Positions 16,744 through 26,091 are shown, counted from the stretch's first letter. The stretch is DNA of 64,000 nt from Catellatospora sichuanensis (GCF_007483665.1 NZ_VIQO01000012.1:310001-374000), one strand, 5' to 3'. The notes: generated from the letters alone by a model not told the origin. Numbers and translations: made by a program.

Positions 16744-18401
16744 GGCCGCTCCTGGTGGTCGAGTTCGGTGAGTACGGTGCGCAGCGGGTCCAGGCCCATC
16801 GGGCCCAGCCGCAGCGCGTCGGCGTGGAACCGCTTGCGGTCGAACGCGGCTCCCGCGCGGCGCTCGGCGTCGCGGCGGACCTCGGTCCACAGCCGTGCGC
16901 CGGCCTTGAACGCCAGCGCCTGGCCGGGCCAGCCGAGGTAGCGGTCGACCTCGAAGCGCGCGGTCGCGGTGTCGAGACCGGCCACCGTGGACAGGAACCC
17001 CACCGCGAACTCGGGGCTCCAGCGGGTCTGGTCGGTGATGCCGTTGCCGTCGGGGATGGGCACGTCCAGGTGCAGGCCGATGTCGATGACGATGCGGGCG
17101 GCCCGCCACATCTGGCCGCAGAGCATGCCGAGGCGCTCTGCGGGTCCGGCGTACAGGTCGAGTTCGTCGGCGAGGCGCTCGGCGTAGTGCGCCCAGCCCT
17201 CGGCGTAGCCGTGCACGTGGCACAGGTGCCGCTGCCAGGGGTGCAGCTGCTCGGTCGTCATGGTGATCGCGTGCTGGAGGTGGTGTCCGGGCAGGCCCTC
17301 GTGGTACAGGGTGCCGACGTGGCTCCATACCGGGATCTCGGCCTGTCCGCCGGGCACCGCCCACCAGATGCCGCCGGGACGGGTCAGCGTCGCGTCGGGC
17401 GGGGTGTAGTACATGACGCCGGAGGCCGCCGGGCTGATCCGGCACGTGACCTGCCGGGTTGCGGCGGGGATGTCGAAGTGGGTTCCGTCGAGGGCGTCGG
17501 TGACCTGCTCGACGCGCCGGCTGAGCCATTCCTCCAGCGGAGCCCCGGTGGCCACCCGCCACGCCGGGTCGGCGTCCAGCGCGGCCATGGCGGTGGCCGT
17601 GTCGGGGTGGCCGAGCTGCAGGGCGACCTGCCGCATCTCCTCGGCCGTTTCGCGCAGCTGCGCCCAGCCGTAGGCGTAGAGCTCGTCGAGGTCGACCTCG
17701 GCGCCCAGGAAGCTGCGGGAGGTCACCGCGTACATCTCGCGGCCCACGCCGTCGACGGTCCCTGCGCGGGGGGCGAGTTCGTCGCGCAGGAAGTCGACGA
17801 ACCGTCCGGTGGCCGCGGCCGCTTCGCGGGCACCGGCGGCCAGGCGGTCGCTCAGCGCACCGCCGGAGTAGCCGCCGACCAACCGGCCGTAGAAGTCGTC
17901 GGTGGTGATCCAGGCGGTGGCCTGGTCGGCGACGGCGAGCACCTGGCGGCGGGCCACGAGGTGGCCGCGGTCGGCGGCGGCACGCAGGGTCGCGGCGTAC
18001 GCGTCGAGGGCCCCGCCGAGATCCTCCAGGTGCCGGGCCACGACCGCCCAGTCGTCCTCGGTCTGCCGGGGCAGCTGGTCGAAGACCTGGCGGGTGAGGT
18101 GCACCGGGGTGGCCAGCGGGGCGAGCAGGCGGGTCGTGAAACCGGCGTCGTGCAGCGCGAGATCGCTGTCGAGCCGGTCGAGCAGCGCCGCCCGCAGCGC
18201 CCGTTCGGCGGTGGTGCCCGCGGTGGCCGTGCGCACCGCGGCCAGGGTGCGGCGGTCGAGGTCGGCGCGGGCGGCGAACCCGGCCGGGGACAGGTCGCCG
18301 AACCGGGACGGCAGCGGCCGCCCGACCACGTCGGCGGCGTCGGGGTCCACGGTGGCCAGCGCCGCGAGATAGGCGTCGGCGACCTTGACGATGGTGGTCA
18401 T
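16740..18401 (-). CDS. DUF885 zinc peptidase-like protein
   Basis: 553 residues, the usual length of DUF885. The diagnostic motif YHEGLPGHHLQ (HExxPGHH) lies near residue 370 and supplies metal ligands, with a downstream glutamate in HGYAEGWAHYAERLADELDLY. YTPPDATLTRPGGIWW precedes it. The N-terminal 250 residues are helical. DUF885 proteins are predicted zinc carboxypeptidase-like enzymes. No signal peptide is visible, so it probably acts inside the cell on peptides brought in by the transporter. ATG at 18401 overlaps the amidohydrolase stop by 4 nt. Confidence 0.85.
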   Translation of the reverse strand: MTTIVKVADAYLAALATVDPDAADVVGRPLPSRFGDLSPAGFAARADLDRRTLAAVRTATAGTTAERALRAALLDRLDSDLALHDAGFTTRLLAPLATPVHLTRQVFDQLPRQTEDDWAVVARHLEDLGGALDAYAATLRAAADRGHLVARRQVLAVADQATAWITTDDFYGRLVGGYSGGALSDRLAAGAREAAAATGRFVDFLRDELAPRAGTVDGVGREMYAVTSRSFLGAEVDLDELYAYGWAQLRETAEEMRQVALQLGHPDTATAMAALDADPAWRVATGAPLEEWLSRRVEQVTDALDGTHFDIPAATRQVTCRISPAASGVMYYTPPDATLTRPGGIWWAVPGGQAEIPVWSHVGTLYHEGLPGHHLQHAITMTTEQLHPWQRHLCHVHGYAEGWAHYAERLADELDLYAGPAERLGMLCGQMWRAARIVIDIGLHLDVPIPDGNGITDQTRWSPEFAVGFLSTVAGLDTATARFEVDRYLGWPGQALAFKAGARLWTEVRRDAERRAGAAFDRKRFHADALRLGPMGLDPLRTVLTELDHQERP

Positions 18402-19639
18402 CGGCGGGCCTTCCCGGTCGCGTTCGTGTCGTCGCGGTACACGACGCCGTCCTTCATGACCAGGCGCAGGGTCCGCAGGGCGGAGATGTCGCGGGTCGGG
18501 TCGTCGCGCAGCACCAGCAGGTCGGCGTGCTTGCCCGCCTCGACCGTGCCGAGCCGGTCGTCGGCCCCGAGCCACTGCGCCGGGCGGACGGTGGCGGACT
18601 TGAGCGCGTCGGCGACGCTCATCCCGGCCTCGACCATGAACTCCAGCTCGCGGACGGTGGCGGTGGTCTCGTCGTATCCGGCGTGCGGCGGCATGTCGCT
18701 GCCCATCGCGATCGGCACCCCGTTGCGGATGGCCAACTGCAGGCTCTCCCAGTGCCGGGGACCGGCGGCCAGTGCCCGGTCCATCAGCCAGCCGGGCACG
18801 CCGGAGTCGCGGAAGAACTGCTCGCATCGGCTGACCACGATCGTCGGCACGTACCAGACGCCGCGGGCGGCCATCAGCTTGGTGACCTCGTCGGTCAGCT
18901 CGTAGCCGTGCTCGACGCAGTCCAGGCCGAGTTCGACGGCGCGGCGCACGGAGTCGGCGGGACCCGCGTGTGCGGTGACCTTGCGTCCCCAGTCGTGGGC
19001 GACCTGGATCACCGCGGCCATCTCGTCGTCGAGCAGCTGCGGGGTGTCGATCGACTCGTGCTGCCCGGCGATGCCGCCGGAGATGCACACCTTGATGAGG
19101 TCGGCCCCGGCGCGGATCTGCTGGCGGGTGAGCTTGCGGAAGCCGTCGGCCCCGTCGGCCTCCAGCGCGTCGGCGTCCCAGCCGTGCCCGCCGGTGCAGC
19201 ACAGCGCGTGTCCGGCGGTGAAGATGCGCGGGCCGTCGACGGCACCCCGGTCGATGGCCTTGCGCAGCGCGAAGTCGGCGTAGCGGCTCTCCCCCACCAG
19301 GCGGGCGGTGGTGATGCCCGCGTGCAGGGTGCGCCGGGCCGAGTCGGCCATCAGCAGCACCAGTTCGGCCTGGTCGGAGCGGTGCACCTCGTCACCGAAG
19401 TGGCCGGGCAGGCCCAGCGACAGGTGCACGTGCATGTTGGTCAGGCCGGGCATCACGTACCCGCCGTCGAGGTCGACGACGGTGGTGTCGCCTGCTTCGG
19501 CGAGCACGTCGTCGACCGGGCCGACAGCGCGGATGAGGCCGTCGGGTCCGATCCAGACGCCCTGGTCGGACTGTGCGGTGTCGGTGACGGCGTCGTAGAC
19601 GGCGCAGTTGACGAGGACCTGCTCGGTCGGGCGGTTCAT
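18398..19639 (-). CDS. Amidohydrolase, Xaa-Pro dipeptidase-like group
   Basis: 413 residues. The amidohydrolase metal sites are in order: NMHVHLSLG (HxH), the lysine region ADLIKVCISGGI, HAGPADSVRRAVELGLDCVEHG (two histidines), and GSDMPPHAGY (aspartate). The ending GKHADLLVLRDDPTRDISALRTLRLVMKDGVVYR is the typical C-terminal beta domain. The TGGHGW stretch and overall length resemble the subgroup that cleaves Xaa-Pro or other dipeptides (cc2672/Sgx9260-like), rather than imidazolonepropionase; that assignment is from memory and uncertain. It is cytoplasmic. It lies 9 bp after the last ABC ATPase gene and overlaps the DUF885 gene by 4 nt, supporting peptide hydrolysis after import. Confidence 0.8.
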   Translation of the reverse strand: MNRPTEQVLVNCAVYDAVTDTAQSDQGVWIGPDGLIRAVGPVDDVLAEAGDTTVVDLDGGYVMPGLTNMHVHLSLGLPGHFGDEVHRSDQAELVLLMADSARRTLHAGITTARLVGESRYADFALRKAIDRGAVDGPRIFTAGHALCCTGGHGWDADALEADGADGFRKLTRQQIRAGADLIKVCISGGIAGQHESIDTPQLLDDEMAAVIQVAHDWGRKVTAHAGPADSVRRAVELGLDCVEHGYELTDEVTKLMAARGVWYVPTIVVSRCEQFFRDSGVPGWLMDRALAAGPRHWESLQLAIRNGVPIAMGSDMPPHAGYDETTATVRELEFMVEAGMSVADALKSATVRPAQWLGADDRLGTVEAGKHADLLVLRDDPTRDISALRTLRLVMKDGVVYRDDTNATGKARR

Positions 19640-19648
19640 GCGACCTCC

Positions 19649-20596
19649 TTACTGGTGTACGGGCTGCGGAACGTTGAGCCAGCAGGCGACGCTGCCGGCG
19701 CCGATCTGCACGGTGGGGGGCGCTTCGGCGCAGCGGTCGAACGCGTGCGGGCAGCGCGGCGCGAAGCGGCACCCGGCCGGCGCGTTCGCCGGGTCGGGCA
19801 CCTCACCGGCCAACGTCGTGGGCAGGGTCGGGGTCGCGCTGATGCGCGGCACCGCGTCGATCAGGGCACGGGTGTACGGATGGCGCGGCTCGGCCCACAG
19901 CTGCCGGGTCGGCGCCGTCTCGACGATCTTGCCGAGGTACATGACCGCGGTGACGTCGGCGATCTCGTGCACCAGGGCCAGGTCGTGGGAGATGAACAGC
20001 ATGCCCATCTCCAGCTCCCGGACCAGTCCCACCAGCAGGTTCACCACCTGCGCCTGCGAGGAGGCGTCCAGCGCGGTGACCGGCTCGTCCGCGATGATCA
20101 CACGGGGCTGCGGGGCCAGCGCCCTGGCGATGGCCAGCCGCTGGCGCTGCCCGCCGGAGAACTGGTGCGGGTAGCGGGTGGCGGCACTGGCCGGCATCCC
20201 GACCCGTTCCAGCAGCTCGGGGATCCGGTTGCGGCGGGCCGCGCCGGTGACGTCGGCGGGCACGCCGTCGAGCAGCTGCTCGCCGACAGCGCGGCGCGGG
20301 TTCAGGGAGGCGTACGGGTTCTGGAACACCATCTGCAGGCCGATCTGGTCGGCTGCGCGCCGCCGCCAGCCCAGCGGGGTGACCGGCCGTCCGGCGTAGC
20401 GGACCTCGCCCGCGCTGGGCGGGGTGAGCCCGGCGGCGACCCGGGCCAGCGACGACTTGCCGCACCCGGACTCGCCGACCAGGCCGACGATCTGGCCGGG
20501 CGCGACCGACAGGTCGACGCCGACGACGGCGCGGACCGCGTCCCGGCCGCGGGGTTTGTGTTCGACGTGCACGCCGTCGATCTCCAGGAGTGTCAC
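19649..20596 (-). CDS. Oligopeptide ABC transporter ATP-binding protein (DppF/OppF type)
   Basis: 315 residues. Walker A GLVGESGCGKSSLARV, Q-loop VFQNPYASLNPR, signature FSGGQRQRLAIARAL, Walker B RVIIADEPVTALD and the H-loop FISHDLALV are all intact. The C-terminal oligopeptide-transporter cap has the cysteine-rich segment GCRFAPRCPHAFDRCAEAPP, which binds an iron-sulfur cluster in Dpp/Opp ATPases. It forms a heterodimer with the ATPase encoded just upstream (4 nt overlap) and powers import through the two permeases. Confidence 0.95.
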   Translation of the reverse strand: MTLLEIDGVHVEHKPRGRDAVRAVVGVDLSVAPGQIVGLVGESGCGKSSLARVAAGLTPPSAGEVRYAGRPVTPLGWRRRAADQIGLQMVFQNPYASLNPRRAVGEQLLDGVPADVTGAARRNRIPELLERVGMPASAATRYPHQFSGGQRQRLAIARALAPQPRVIIADEPVTALDASSQAQVVNLLVGLVRELEMGMLFISHDLALVHEIADVTAVMYLGKIVETAPTRQLWAEPRHPYTRALIDAVPRISATPTLPTTLAGEVPDPANAPAGCRFAPRCPHAFDRCAEAPPTVQIGAGSVACWLNVPQPVHQ

Positions 20597-21570
20597 GCGG
20601 CTGCCTCCAGCTCGGGTCGGATCACGCAGGCGGTCTCCCGGGCGGGGCCCGCCTGGAGCAGCGGCGGCACGGCGGTGCGGCAGTCGTCGCGCACGTGCGT
20701 GCAGCGAGGGCTGAACGCGCAGCCGGGCGGCAGCTCGCCGGGGGCGGGCGGGCCGCCGGGGATCGGGGTGAGCGTGGCGGTGGACTGCCCGCCGTGCGGG
20801 CGCGCGCCGAGCAGCGCGGCCGTGTACGGGTGCCGCGGCTCGGTGAGCAGCGCGCCGGTCGGTCCGTTCTCGACGACACGACCGGCGTAGAACACGTAGC
20901 TGCGGGCGGTCAGCGCGCTGAGCACGCCCAGGTCGTGGGTGATGAACGCGACGGCCAGTCCCGTCTCGCGGCGCAGCCGGTCGAGCAGGCCCAGGATGCC
21001 CGCCTGCACGGTGACGTCCAGGGCGGTGGTCGGTTCGTCGGCGATGAGCAACCGCGGCTGCGCGGCCAGGGCGCTGGCGATGGCGACGCGCTGGCGCATG
21101 CCTCCGGAGAACTGGTGCGGGTAGGCGTCCAGGGCCCGTTCCGGGTCGGGCAGGCGGACCTGGTCGAGCAGGTCGATCGCGCGGCGCTTGGCGGCTTTGC
21201 GATCGACGCCCAGATGCACCCGCATGTGCTCGGTGAGCTGCCGACCGACGGTGAGCATGGGGTGCAGCGCGGCGCTGGGGTCCTGGAACACCATGGCGAT
21301 GCCCGCGCCGCGTACCCGCTGCCAGCCCTTGCGGTCCAGGTTCAGCAGCTCGGTGCCGTCGAAACGGGCCGAGCCGGTGACCGTCGCGCCGGGTGGCAGC
21401 AGGCCGAGCACGGTCTGCGCGGTGATGCTCTTGCCGCAGCCGCTCTCCCCGGCGATGCCGACGAGTTCTCCTTCGCCGACGGTCAGCGAGACGTCGTGCA
21501 GGATCGGCAGGGGTCCGCGGGGTCCGGGCAGGGCCACGGCGAGGCGGTCGATGTCGAGGAGTGCGCCCAT
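20593..21570 (-). CDS. Oligopeptide ABC transporter ATP-binding protein (DppD/OppD type)
   Basis: 325 residues from the ATG at 21570. Walker A GIAGESGCGKSITAQ, Q-loop MVFQDPSAALHPMLTV, signature FSGGMRQRVAIASAL, Walker B RLLIADEPTTALD, H-loop FITHDLGVLSAL and the C-terminal GCAFSPRCTHVRDDCRT cysteine motif match DppD. Start coordinate fits a 2-nt gap from the permease stop. Works with the DppF-type ATPase encoded next. Confidence 0.95.
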   Translation of the reverse strand: MGALLDIDRLAVALPGPRGPLPILHDVSLTVGEGELVGIAGESGCGKSITAQTVLGLLPPGATVTGSARFDGTELLNLDRKGWQRVRGAGIAMVFQDPSAALHPMLTVGRQLTEHMRVHLGVDRKAAKRRAIDLLDQVRLPDPERALDAYPHQFSGGMRQRVAIASALAAQPRLLIADEPTTALDVTVQAGILGLLDRLRRETGLAVAFITHDLGVLSALTARSYVFYAGRVVENGPTGALLTEPRHPYTAALLGARPHGGQSTATLTPIPGGPPAPGELPPGCAFSPRCTHVRDDCRTAVPPLLQAGPARETACVIRPELEAAA

Positions 21571-21572
21571 CG

Positions 21573-22478
21573 TCAGCGTCCGTTCATGTAGCGGGGGTCG
21601 AGGCGGTCGCGCAGCGCGTCGCCGAGCACGTTGAAGGCCAGCACCACGGTGAGGATGGCCAGGCCGGGGAAGACGCTGACCCACCACATCGACAGGTCCT
21701 GCGCGCCGAGGGCGACCATCGAGCCCCACTCGGCGGCCGGTGGGCGCGGCCCGAGGCCGAGGAACGACAGCGCGGCCAGCAGCAGTACGGCGTTGCCGAG
21801 TTCCAGGGTGGCCAGCACGATGGCCGGGCCGACGCTGTTGGGCAGCACGTCGCGGCGCAGCGTCCGGATCGGGCCGACGCCCAGCAGGCGGGAGGCGTTG
21901 AGGTAGTCCTCGCCGCGGATGGTGAGCACGGCGCTGCGGATGACCCGGGCGTACACCGGCCAGGACACGATGACCAGGGCGAGGATGGCGTTGCCGGTGC
22001 TCGGGCCGAAGGCCGCGGTGACCGCCATCGCGAGGATGATCTGCGGGAACGCGAACACCAGGTCGGTCAGGCGCATGACGGCCTCGTCGAGCAGCCGCCC
22101 GACGTACCCGGCGACCAGGCCGAGCAGCCCGCCGAGCAGCAGGGCCAGGGCGACGATGGCCAGCGCGAGCGGGATCGACAGGCGCGCGCCGTGCACGACC
22201 CGGCTGAACACGTCGCGGCCTAGGGAGTCGGTGCCGAACCAGTGCGCGCCGGTGGGCGGCTGGTAGGTGTCGATGCTCTGCGCGATCGGGTCGTAGGGGG
22301 CGATCAGCGGCGCAGCCAGCGCGATCAGCAGCCAGGCGGCGAGGATCGACAGGGCGACGACGGTGACGGGCTGGCGCCAGATGGGGCGGCCGGTGTCCGC
22401 GCCGCGCAGCCGTCGCAGCCACGAGCGGCGGCGCAGCGACTTGGCGGCCTTCGGGTCGGCGTGGGCGAGTGTCGTCAT
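21573..22478 (-). CDS. Oligopeptide ABC transporter permease (DppC/OppC type)
   Basis: 301 residues from the ATG at 22478. An N-terminal cytoplasmic part with RSWLRRLRG is followed by a first membrane helix, [23 protein letters not shown], which is the OppC N-terminal signature, four or five more helices, and the EAA loop region [26 protein letters not shown] that contacts the ATPases. It overlaps the DppB-type gene by 4 nt. Confidence 0.95.
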   Translation of the reverse strand: MTTLAHADPKAAKSLRRRSWLRRLRGADTGRPIWRQPVTVVALSILAAWLLIALAAPLIAPYDPIAQSIDTYQPPTGAHWFGTDSLGRDVFSRVVHGARLSIPLALAIVALALLLGGLLGLVAGYVGRLLDEAVMRLTDLVFAFPQIILAMAVTAAFGPSTGNAILALVIVSWPVYARVIRSAVLTIRGEDYLNASRLLGVGPIRTLRRDVLPNSVGPAIVLATLELGNAVLLLAALSFLGLGPRPPAAEWGSMVALGAQDLSMWWVSVFPGLAILTVVLAFNVLGDALRDRLDPRYMNGR

Positions 22479-23566
22479 GAGATCCGGATCCTGGGGTCGA
22501 TGAGTCCGTACAGCAGGTCGACGGTGAGGTTGACCAGCGTGTAGACCAGGGCCACGAACAGGCTGGCGCCGAGGATCGCGGGCAGGTCCAGCGCGCTGGC
22601 GCTGCGGTAGGCGTACTGGCCCAGGCCCGGCCAGCCGAAGATGTTCTCGACCAGCACGGTGCCCGACAGCAGCGACGCGAACGCCAGGCCGGAGACGGTG
22701 ATCACGGGCACGAGACCGGCGCGCAGCAGGTGCCGGCGCAGCACGAGGCCGGTGGGCAGGCCCTTGGCGTACGCGGCCTTGATGTAGTCCTGGCCGAGCA
22801 CTTCGAGCATGGACGAGCGCACGAAGCGGACCAGGATCGCCACGGTGAGGCAGGTCAGCACGAGGATCGGCAGCAGCAGGTGCTGGGCGGCGTCCCAGGC
22901 CAGTTCCCACTGCCCGGCGAGCATCGCGTCGACCGTGTACATGCCGGTGACGGTGTCCGGCGGGGTGAAGCCCGGGGACAGCCGCCCGCCGCTGGGGGCC
23001 AGGCCGAACCGGTAGAAGAACAGGTAGAGCACGACCAGCGACAGCCAGAACGGCGGGGTGGACAGGCCGAGCAGCGCGCCGACGCGGATGAGCTGGTCGG
23101 TGAGGCGGCCGTTGCGGACCGCGGCGAGCATGCCGATACCGGTGCCGAGCAGCAGGGCCAGCAGCATGGTGGGGATGGCCAGTTCCATGGTGGCGGGCAC
23201 GTACTGCAGCAGGTCCTCGGCGACGGCGCGGCCGGTCTGCTGGGAGGTGCCGAGGTCGCCGTGCAGCAGGTTGCCGAGGTAGTGCAGGTACTGCACGTAC
23301 ACCGGCTGGTCCAGGCCCCACTTGGCCTGGAACGCCGCGACCGCGGCCGGGTCGTTGAGCGCCTGGTCGGACAGGTTCGCGGTGACCGGGTCGCCGGGCA
23401 CGACCTGGACCAGGCCGAACGTCAGGACGGTGACGCCCAGCAGCAGTCCGATGGTGATGACCAGCCGTTTGGCGACGTACGCCAGCACCGGGCGGCGGCG
23501 GCGCGGGCGGGGCCCGGGGGCGGCCGTGACGGCCGCTCCCGGGGTGCCCTGCGTGACCGTGGTCAT
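22475..23566 (-). CDS. Oligopeptide ABC transporter permease (DppB/OppB type)
   Basis: 363 residues. After a basic N-terminus the first helix (LVITIGLLLGVTVLTFGLVQVVPGDP) carries the DppB signature VPGDP, followed by the KWGLDQPVYVQYLHYLGNLLHGDLG segment and the EAA loop DYIKAAYAKGLPTGLVLRRHLLRAGLVPV. It overlaps the solute-binding protein gene by 4 nt and the DppC-type gene by 4 nt. Confidence 0.95.
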   Translation of the reverse strand: MTTVTQGTPGAAVTAAPGPRPRRRRPVLAYVAKRLVITIGLLLGVTVLTFGLVQVVPGDPVTANLSDQALNDPAAVAAFQAKWGLDQPVYVQYLHYLGNLLHGDLGTSQQTGRAVAEDLLQYVPATMELAIPTMLLALLLGTGIGMLAAVRNGRLTDQLIRVGALLGLSTPPFWLSLVVLYLFFYRFGLAPSGGRLSPGFTPPDTVTGMYTVDAMLAGQWELAWDAAQHLLLPILVLTCLTVAILVRFVRSSMLEVLGQDYIKAAYAKGLPTGLVLRRHLLRAGLVPVITVSGLAFASLLSGTVLVENIFGWPGLGQYAYRSASALDLPAILGASLFVALVYTLVNLTVDLLYGLIDPRIRIS

Positions 23567-25182
23567 CGCGCTTCCGTCTTGCTGCCGATCGCGGCGATGT
23601 CGATCTGCCAGCCGGCGGGGGTGTACTCGACCCCGGTGAGGTTGGCGGTGGCGACGTTCATGCCGGAGTTGTTGGCGATGACGATGTAGGGCGAGTGCGC
23701 GTTCATCTCGCGCTGCCAGTCCTTCATCGCCTCGGCCCGGGCGGCCGGGTCGAGGGTCGCCACGACCTTGTCACCGGCGGTGATGACGCTCGGGGCGGCC
23801 CGCTCCACGGTCCATCCGGCGCGCAGCGCGCTGCCCGCACCGGGGGCCATGTTGTTGATCAGCGAGTCGGCGACCGGGTAGTTCAGGCTCTGCGGGGTGA
23901 AGCCCATCGGCATCTTGCCGCTGCGCATCTGGTCGAGGAACGTGGTCAGCGGCTGGGGGTTGAGTTCCAGCTTGATGCCGGCCTCGGCCGCGTCGCCCTG
24001 CACCTTGGTCGCGACCGTGCCGAGGTCGACGCCCCGGTAGGTGATCGTCGGGTAGCTGAACTTGACCGTCGGGTCGGTGACGCCGGACTCGGCCAGCAGC
24101 GCCTTCGCCTGGACGACGTCGCGCTTGCTCTCCTCACCGGCGGGCAGCGTGCCGGGGAACGCCGGTGCGACCAGGCCCGCGCCGGGGCCTGCGCCCTTGC
24201 CGAACAGCTGGGCGACACCCTGGTAGTCGATCGCGGAGCGCAGCGCCTGGCGGAACTTCGCGTTCGAGGTCAGCGGCGACACGGCCGGGTCGGCGTTGAG
24301 GATGAGGTAGTACACGGTGTCCTGGATGCCGGAGGTCTGCACCGTGTCCGGCAGGCCGTCGAGCAGCTTGCCGGAGATGTCCAGCGACACCTCCGCGCCG
24401 GAGGCCCGCGACATGGTCAGCTTCTGGGTCTGCACGTCCATGTTGCGCAGCACGACCCGGTTGAACTGCGGCTTGGTGCCCCAGTAGTTCGGGTTGGCCT
24501 CGAGCACGACCTGGGAGTTCGGGTCGTAGGACTTCAGCACGTACGGTCCGCTGCCGGCCGAGGTCTTGTCGAGGAACTGCTGGGCGGTGTCGGCCGAGGC
24601 GGCGTCGGCGGCGTCGGTGGCCCCGTTGGCCTTGGCGACCTTGGCGTTGACCACGCCGGTGGCCGACATGGCCAGCACGACGGGCACGTTCGGGTTGGGC
24701 TTGGCCGAGGTGACCACGACGGTGCGGTCGTCGGACTTGGCCGCGGTCAGGTCCGAGACCATGACGGCGGGGCTGGCCTTGACGTTCTTGAGCCGGTTGA
24801 GCGAGAAGACGACGTCGTCGGCGGTCAGCGGCGTGCCGTCGGAGAACTTCACGCCCTGGCGCAGCTTGAACGTGAACGTCTTGGCGTCGGCCGAGGCCTC
24901 GTAGGACTCGGCCAGCCGCGGCACGAGCTTGCCGACGTCCGAGCCTTCGAAGGTCAGCAGGGTGTCGTAGAGGGCGTGGGTGGTGGTGACGCCGGTGGCC
25001 TCGTACACCCGGCCCGGGTCCAGGGTCTTCAGGACGAACGAGGTGTTGATGGTGAGGGTGTCCGTCGTGCCCGTGCCGCCGCTGGCGCCGCTTCCGGCGG
25101 TGCATGCGGCGGTGGCGGAGGCGGCGGTGAGGGCCACGAGCGCGAGCGCTGCGGCGCGGAGTCGGCGGGTGTTCGCCGGCAT
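23563..25182 (-). CDS. Oligopeptide-binding lipoprotein of the ABC transporter
   Basis: 539 residues from the ATG at 25182, preceded by AAGGAAGG. The first 28 residues form a lipoprotein signal (RRLRAAALALVALTAASATAAC) ending in a lipobox ATAAC. The mature protein is an SBP family 5 (DppA/OppA) fold: LKTLDPGRVYEATGV, then FTFKLRQGVKFSDGTPLTADDVVFSLNRLKN, the family signature. It captures peptides at the outer face of the membrane for the importer encoded downstream. First gene of the minus-strand operon, 230 nt downstream of a probable promoter. Confidence 0.95.
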   Translation of the reverse strand: MPANTRRLRAAALALVALTAASATAACTAGSGASGGTGTTDTLTINTSFVLKTLDPGRVYEATGVTTTHALYDTLLTFEGSDVGKLVPRLAESYEASADAKTFTFKLRQGVKFSDGTPLTADDVVFSLNRLKNVKASPAVMVSDLTAAKSDDRTVVVTSAKPNPNVPVVLAMSATGVVNAKVAKANGATDAADAASADTAQQFLDKTSAGSGPYVLKSYDPNSQVVLEANPNYWGTKPQFNRVVLRNMDVQTQKLTMSRASGAEVSLDISGKLLDGLPDTVQTSGIQDTVYYLILNADPAVSPLTSNAKFRQALRSAIDYQGVAQLFGKGAGPGAGLVAPAFPGTLPAGEESKRDVVQAKALLAESGVTDPTVKFSYPTITYRGVDLGTVATKVQGDAAEAGIKLELNPQPLTTFLDQMRSGKMPMGFTPQSLNYPVADSLINNMAPGAGSALRAGWTVERAAPSVITAGDKVVATLDPAARAEAMKDWQREMNAHSPYIVIANNSGMNVATANLTGVEYTPAGWQIDIAAIGSKTEAR

Positions 25183-25407
25183 GCGGTTCCTACCTTCCTT
25201 GGGGCCGGTCCTCGGGAGCTGGGAGAGGAGGCTCTCCCGGGGACCGGCAGTACCGGGTGCCGGCCTGCGGCCGGCGGCACGCCTGGGGTGTGCGGACCCG
25301 GCCGGCTTTACCCGGCATGGGTGGCACGTGTTTGATGTGGACGGACACGAGTCGGTCCGGCGATGTATCGAAAGGGCAGGTGGTGGAGTGAGACTCGCCA
25401 CCCGCTC
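25183..25407 (-). promoter_or_regulatory. Leader of the peptide-import operon with two hairpins
   Basis: If transcription starts in the palindromic region near 25415, the mRNA has a leader of about 230 nt. It holds two G+C-rich stems: 25205-25218 with 25234-25247 (14 pairs, one G-U) around a 15-nt loop, and 25259-25275 (7 bp, 3-nt loop). No known riboswitch class is recognised. The stems could control expression or simply stabilise the mRNA. No other gene is seen in this stretch. Confidence 0.35.
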
Positions 25408-25449
25408 TGTTTGACCACGCTAAACTAGCTCGTGTAGTTTAGTCAAACA
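25408..25449. promoter_or_regulatory. Divergent promoter and operator of the peptide/imino-acid regulon
   Basis: A nested palindrome lies between the two divergent operons: inner arms CTAAACTA (25420-25427) and TAGTTTAG (25435-25442) with a 7-nt centre, and outer arms TGTTTGAC (25408-25415) and GTCAAACA (25442-25449). For the plus strand TTGACC (25411) and TAGTTT (25435) form a promoter with 18-nt spacing. For the minus strand TTGACT (25446-25441) can pair with TAGCGT, 18 nt away. The stretch is markedly A+T-richer than its surroundings. A single regulator bound here could control both directions; the XRE-cupin protein is the candidate. Confidence 0.65.
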
Positions 25450-25483
25450 AGTTCAGCGATACTTATCTGAGATGGAGGCGCCA

Positions 25484-26020
25484 ATGCTCGGTGACCGGCT
25501 CCGCGAGCTGCGTACGCAGCACGGGTACACGCTGCGCCAGTTGGCCACCGCGGCGGACGTCTCGTCAGCGCTGCTAAGCCAGATTGAAAACGGCGCGACC
25601 GACCCCAGCCTGTCGACCCTGCGCAAACTGGCCCGCGTCTTCGACACCTCGATCGCCATGCTGTTCAGTGAGCCTGATGCCCCCGCGGTGTACGTCAGCC
25701 GCCCCGGCTCCCGCAGCCGCCTGGCCGCCCCACCCGGGCAGATCTCCTACGACCGGCTCACCCCCGGCCGCGGCGACCTCGAAGTGCTCCAGGCCGACCT
25801 CGCCCCCGGCGACGCCAGCTCCGCCCAGCCCTGGGCACACCCCTCCACCGAATGCGCCATCGTGCTCGCCGGCACCGTCACCGCCGAGATCGCCGGTACC
25901 ACCTACGAGCTGGCCACCGGCGAATCGGTCACGTTCGACTCCCGCATGCCGCACCGCTACCTCAACACCAGCACCGAACCCGCCCGCCTGGTCATCGCGG
26001 TCACCCCGCCGACCCCCTGA
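25484..26020 (+). CDS. XRE-family regulator with C-terminal cupin domain
   Basis: 178 residues. An HTH (GDRLRELRTQHGYTLRQLA, VSSALLSQIENGATDPSLS) occupies residues 3-58 and a cupin the C-terminal half (ECAIVLAGTVTAEIAG, TYELATGESVTFDSRMPHRYLN). This layout is common in regulators of amino-acid, polyamine and peptide catabolism, where the cupin binds the inducer. The ATG at 25484 is preferred over the one at 25472 because GGAGG, inside the first codons of the longer version, lies 5 nt before it. It is the first plus-strand gene, 70 bp before the DapA-like gene. Confidence 0.88.
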   Translation: MLGDRLRELRTQHGYTLRQLATAADVSSALLSQIENGATDPSLSTLRKLARVFDTSIAMLFSEPDAPAVYVSRPGSRSRLAAPPGQISYDRLTPGRGDLEVLQADLAPGDASSAQPWAHPSTECAIVLAGTVTAEIAGTTYELATGESVTFDSRMPHRYLNTSTEPARLVIAVTPPTP

Positions 26021-26091
26021 CCCGACCGCACCACCACGCAGCCCGCGCACCCCCGCGGGCCGCTGCACCCTGCGCCAAGGAAGGCCCGAGC

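Noticed and set aside
16755-20890. Two long plus-strand open frames (716 and 787 codons) across the peptidase, amidohydrolase and ABC genes
   Set aside because: They are antisense to genes with intact motifs and have Gly/Arg/Val-rich low-complexity products.
23695-25335. A plus-strand frame of 546 codons opposite the binding lipoprotein gene
   Set aside because: Antisense to a protein with lipobox and family signature; product is low-complexity.
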